Shown here: one piece after another, positions 21,908-22,344 of the stretch
How positions within the stretch are numbered: position 1 is the first letter of the stretch
Layout: each line of letters starts with the position of its first letter
From: JAVBOP01 sp031550405
Lineage (GTDB): Bacteria; Bacteroidota; Ignavibacteria; Kapaibacteriales; UBA2268
NCBI GenBank assembly: GCA_031550405.1
Contig: JAVBOP010000177.1
Location: forward strand, 1-22,344
DNA: 22,344 bases
Direction of reading: 5' to 3'
Position numbers and translations under genes: made by a program
Notes under the pieces: model-generated
Database searches by the model: none
What the model was told of the DNA's origin: nothing
The model's input: only the letters and a program-made list of their open reading frames with translations

Positions 21908-22344
21908 TTACTTCGCCACGACAAACTTATCTGTAAATTTTTGGTTGCTTGGGGTGAGCATTTCGATGATATAACTGCCGTTGCCTAAGTCAGCTGTGGA
22001 GAATTTGAAATTATGCGTATGCTCGGCTTTGTTCGACATTTTGAAGGTTTTTAATGGGCTTATATTTCCTTGCAAATCAATAATATTTAATTCATAATTA
22101 CCAAGCTCTATGGTTCTGCAAGTTACTTCTAATTCTGAAGTTACAGGGTTTTTAACAACTCTTATGCTTGGCGAATATGGCAATACATCTATCAATCTCT
22201 CGCCGCCTTCACGGCAAATATCGAGCGTGATATAGCCATTTATCGTGTCTAATTGCTCTAACTTCATATTATTCGAGAACTTAACCTCCTTTATTACAAT
22301 GCCCGAACTGTCAATATCGCCCAAAAGCACATCGCCTTTGATTG
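21908..22344 (-). CDS. C-terminal part of a T9SS-exported protein (5' end beyond right edge)
   Basis: The frame is open from the right edge to the TAA at 21908, about 145 codons. The GTG at 22330 is only an internal codon. The end resembles a T9SS type A sorting domain: SIRVVKNPVTSELEVTCRT, then YELNIIDLQGNI, then GNGSYIIEMLTPSNQ and a terminal KFVVAK. The usual YPNP motif is replaced by VKNP. Such domains direct secretion across the outer membrane and surface attachment or cleavage. The preceding part (NGYITLDICREGGERLIDVLP) is of unknown fold, so the cargo's function cannot be given. It converges on pepT, with dyad copy 5 between. Confidence 0.75.
   Translation of the reverse strand, partial: IKGDVLLGDIDSSGIVIKEVKFSNNMKLEQLDTINGYITLDICREGGERLIDVLPYSPSIRVVKNPVTSELEVTCRTIELGNYELNIIDLQGNISPLKTFKMSNKAEHTHNFKFSTADLGNGSYIIEMLTPSNQKFTDKFVVAK

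Noticed and set aside
1..22344. CRISPR arrays, transposases, rRNA genes
   Set aside because: No regularly spaced direct repeats, no transposase-like protein and no rRNA sequence were seen.

Overview
The window looks like chromosomal DNA of a Bacteroidota (or close FCB-group) bacterium. Two proteins end in type IX secretion (T9SS) sorting domains. Promoter-like sequences follow the Bacteroidota pattern TTTG / about 19 bases / TAnnTTTG, with a full consensus match in front of tRNA-Ser. Most genes lack a strong Shine-Dalgarno sequence. No genus is assigned. Base composition is uneven: by my own counts, bases 541-600 have 37/60 G+C, 5101-5160 have 17/60, 11041-11100 (nadB) have 32/60 and 12181-12240 have 18/60.

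Left part (1-6504, minus strand): a three-gene secreted RHS locus. In transcription order it holds a small T9SS-tagged protein with one YD-like motif, a 1756-aa SpvB/FG-GAP/RHS protein with a signal peptide, and a separate frame that starts on an ATGA overlap, carries the RHS core and runs off the left edge. The split between the RHS repeats and the core is unusual.

Middle-left (6505-11714): a secreted seven-bladed two-component-propeller protein (+) faces a minus-strand pair made of a WG-repeat protein and a GT2 glycosyltransferase with a helical, TPR-like tail. Behind these lies nadB (L-aspartate oxidase).

Middle (11937-16648, plus strand): an alpha/beta hydrolase with an overlapping putative lipoprotein, a complete tRNA-Ser(UGA) unit on the minus strand, an FtsB/FtsL-like protein with dtd, then a probable outer-membrane beta-barrel protein 2 nt ahead of an RsbW-like ATP-binding protein.

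Right part (16643-22344): fmt (-), ferritin (+), a PHP phosphoesterase and a squalene/phytoene-synthase-family enzyme (+), pepT (+), and the C-terminal part of another T9SS cargo protein (-).

The most interesting unexplained signal is a recurrent dyad, TTATGAA-N6-TTCATAA. It occurs five times with both half-sites exact and always a 6-nt spacer (7946-7965, 10033-10052, 15089-15108, 18268-18287, 21875-21894). Four copies lie at gene ends or in gaps and one lies inside a gene. One near-copy and two weaker copies follow the same spacing. No CRISPR array, rRNA, insertion sequence or transposase was seen.
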